Translations under genes and position numbers: made by a program
Notes under the pieces: generated by a model
What the model was told of the DNA's origin: nothing
Seen by the model: the letters and a program-made list of their open reading frames with translations, nothing else
Database searches by the model: none
Part shown: positions 4,369-5,742 of the stretch, piece by piece
Position numbering within the stretch: the first letter of the stretch is position 1
Layout: every line of letters starts with the position of its first letter
Assembly (NCBI GenBank): GCA_003154055.1
Contig: PMCH01000022.1
Coordinates: 1 to 5,742 of the forward strand
Origin: Acidobacteriaceae bacterium
Lineage (GTDB): Bacteria > Acidobacteriota > Terriglobia > Terriglobales > Acidobacteriaceae
Length of the DNA stretch: 5,742 nt
Direction of reading: 5' to 3'

Positions 4369-5742
4369 TTATTGCGTGGCCGGCTTGGCCGCTGCCGCCG
4401 CCGTTACCGGCAGTGTGATGATGAATACCGCGCCTCCGCCGGGAGCGTCCGCCGCTTCGATATTTCCGCCGTGCTCCCGAAGCACGGTTTTGCAAATGCT
4501 GAGTCCCAGGCCCGTTCCGCGGCCCGGCCGCTTGGTGGTGAAGAAAGGATCAAAAATGTGGGGCAGGATGTCGGCCGCGATACCCGGGCCATCATCCTGA
4601 AACGTCACCCAGACCGAATCCGGACGCGCTCCCAACCGGATCCGGATGGACCCTGTGTCCCGAGCCTGGCGAATGGCCTGCTCAGCATTGAGGATGAGGT
4701 TCATGAACACTTGCATCAACTGGTTGGGATCAGCAGTCACTGCCGGGAGGGTGGGTTCCTGCAGAAAATCGACCGTGATGTTGCTCTTGCGCAGGGGATA
4801 CGCTTGCAGGTGCAGGGTGCGTTGAATGAGTTCGCTGAGGTTCACCGCACTCCGGCCGGGAGCGGGAGGCCGCGCGAAGTACATCAGGTTTTGCACAATC
4901 TCGGCCGCGCGCCGCGCCTGCTGATGCAGAACGCCCAACTGCTTGCGCGTGGATTCGCTCGCTTCCCCTTCCTGGGCCAGTTCAGTCATCCCCAGGATGC
5001 TGGTCAGCGGATTGTTGAGCTCGTGGGCGAACCCTCCGATCATCTGGCCCATGGCGGCCAGGCGTTCGCTCTGAATGATCTGTTGCTCGAGTCTTTTTTC
5101 CACCGTGATGTCATGAACGGAAATGATCACGCCCGCCGGTTTGCCTTCCGCGTCGAGAAGACGGCTCGCCCGGCCTCGCATGGTGCGCCAGGTGCCGTCG
5201 TGGTGCCGCGCGCCATACTCGGAAGCGGCGGGCGCCTGCTGGCTCATGGCGACGCTGTGATAGAGAGTCACGAGTTCAGCGGAAGTATCCTCCACCTCCC
5301 CGATTTTCTTTCCCAATAACTGCTCCGGTCCGTAGCCGAGAAGGTCGCGGATCCGCGTGCTGATGAAGGTGTAACGCCCTTCCAGGTCAATCACCAGGAT
5401 GAGGTCAGGGAAGCTTTCCAGCAGGCGCCGCCGGAATTCCTCCTGGTGCCGCAATTGCCGCTCCATGGCGCGTTTCTCGGTTACGTCCACCAGCGTGCCC
5501 TGGTAACGGACAATCCGCCCTTCATCCAGAACGCCGGTGGACGTGTCCACGCAAGTCGCCACCTTGCCGTCTTTCTTGCGGAGTCGAATCTCGCGCGTGC
5601 GAGTGCTCCCGCTTTGGCTTCCGGCTCGCCCCAGGACTGGTTCCTCGTCCGCTTTCACATTCAAGGCCCCGGCCGGCAGACTCAGGAGTTCTTCCTTGCT
5701 GCCGTATCCCAGCATCGCCACCAGCGCCGGGTTCACGTCGAG
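4369..5742 (-). CDS. PAS-domain sensor histidine kinase, 5' end outside the window
   Basis: The 458 visible codons run from the right edge to TAA at 4369; the N-terminus is missing. Counting from the edge, residues 1-95 are the end of a PAS/PAC domain (DVNPALVAMLGY, then YQGTLVDVTEKR). A second PAS/PAC covers about 104-218 (DLILVIDLEGRYTFIS to GVIISVHDITVEKR). The HisKA dimerisation domain has the phospho-acceptor His241 in FAHELNNPLTS. HATPase_c follows with N-box NLILNAEQAI (about 349-358), DDGPGI (384-389), FDPFFTTK and GRGTGLGLSI. All boxes are intact, so it should autophosphorylate and pass phosphate to a response-regulator Asp; no receiver is fused or visible nearby. The HELNNPL motif resembles NtrB-like soluble PAS kinases, and no membrane helix is seen. 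The tail is Ala-rich. The GTG at 5736 is a valine inside the first PAS domain, not a start. The Ser/Thr kinase lies 139 bp downstream on the same strand. Confidence 0.95.
   Translation of the reverse strand, partial: LDVNPALVAMLGYGSKEELLSLPAGALNVKADEEPVLGRAGSQSGSTRTREIRLRKKDGKVATCVDTSTGVLDEGRIVRYQGTLVDVTEKRAMERQLRHQEEFRRRLLESFPDLILVIDLEGRYTFISTRIRDLLGYGPEQLLGKKIGEVEDTSAELVTLYHSVAMSQQAPAASEYGARHHDGTWRTMRGRASRLLDAEGKPAGVIISVHDITVEKRLEQQIIQSERLAAMGQMIGGFAHELNNPLTSILGMTELAQEGEASESTRKQLGVLHQQARRAAEIVQNLMYFARPPAPGRSAVNLSELIQRTLHLQAYPLRKSNITVDFLQEPTLPAVTADPNQLMQVFMNLILNAEQAIRQARDTGSIRIRLGARPDSVWVTFQDDGPGIAADILPHIFDPFFTTKRPGRGTGLGLSICKTVLREHGGNIEAADAPGGGAVFIITLPVTAAAAAKPATQ

Noticed and set aside
4162..5319. 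385-codon open frame on the plus strand, antisense to the histidine kinase and the kinase start
   Set aside because: It runs through the kinase N-terminus, the 139-bp intergenic gap and the HATPase/HisKA region with no recognisable domain. It is typical of frames opposite GC-rich histidine kinase genes.
1..5742. CRISPR array, tRNA, rRNA, insertion sequence, attachment site or phage genes
   Set aside because: No regularly spaced direct repeats, tRNA-like cloverleaf, transposase or integrase motifs, or terminal inverted repeats were seen on either strand by eye.

Overview
The window looks like chromosomal DNA from a GC-rich bacterium, most probably an acidobacterium (Acidobacteriota, Koribacter/Terriglobales-like). 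This is inferred from one gene above all. A receptor Ser/Thr kinase opening with 'GTKLGPYEIQSPLGAGGMGEVYRA', fused through one membrane helix to a long PD40/TolB-like beta-propeller and ending in 'FLNWTSAMDK', is an architecture greatly expanded in that phylum. Codon third positions are GC-rich throughout, and nothing suggests a mobile element, phage, CRISPR array, tRNA or rRNA.

Layout from left to right. (1) At 1-38 on the minus strand are the first 12 codons of a very lysine-rich protein. (2) At 39-358 is a divergent intergenic region. It holds a candidate promoter and a compact, hairpin-rich leader for the left gene, and a perfect TATAAT box with two abutting palindromes for the right gene. 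(3) At 359-1552 on the plus strand is a complete acetyl-CoA acetyltransferase (thiolase). (4) After a 34-bp convergent gap, 1587-4229 on the minus strand is a complete 880-residue transmembrane Ser/Thr protein kinase with a PD40 propeller. (5) A 139-bp gap carries a perfect TATAAT placed so close to the kinase ATG that the mRNA should be nearly leaderless. (6) At 4369-5742 on the minus strand is a PAS-PAS-HisKA-HATPase_c sensor histidine kinase whose N-terminus lies beyond the right edge.

How they may work together. The histidine kinase and the Ser/Thr kinase lie in tandem on one strand, so a two-component sensor sits directly upstream of an eukaryotic-like kinase receptor. The Ser/Thr kinase appears to have its own promoter, so strict co-transcription is not needed. 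The thiolase is metabolic (acetyl-CoA/acetoacetyl-CoA interconversion) and converges on the kinase. No functional link between the two is visible beyond adjacency.

I did not find a new multi-gene system. The most interesting signals are regulatory: the two stacked hairpins filling the leader of the lysine-rich gene, the tandem dyads over the thiolase -35 region, and the near-leaderless start of the kinase gene.
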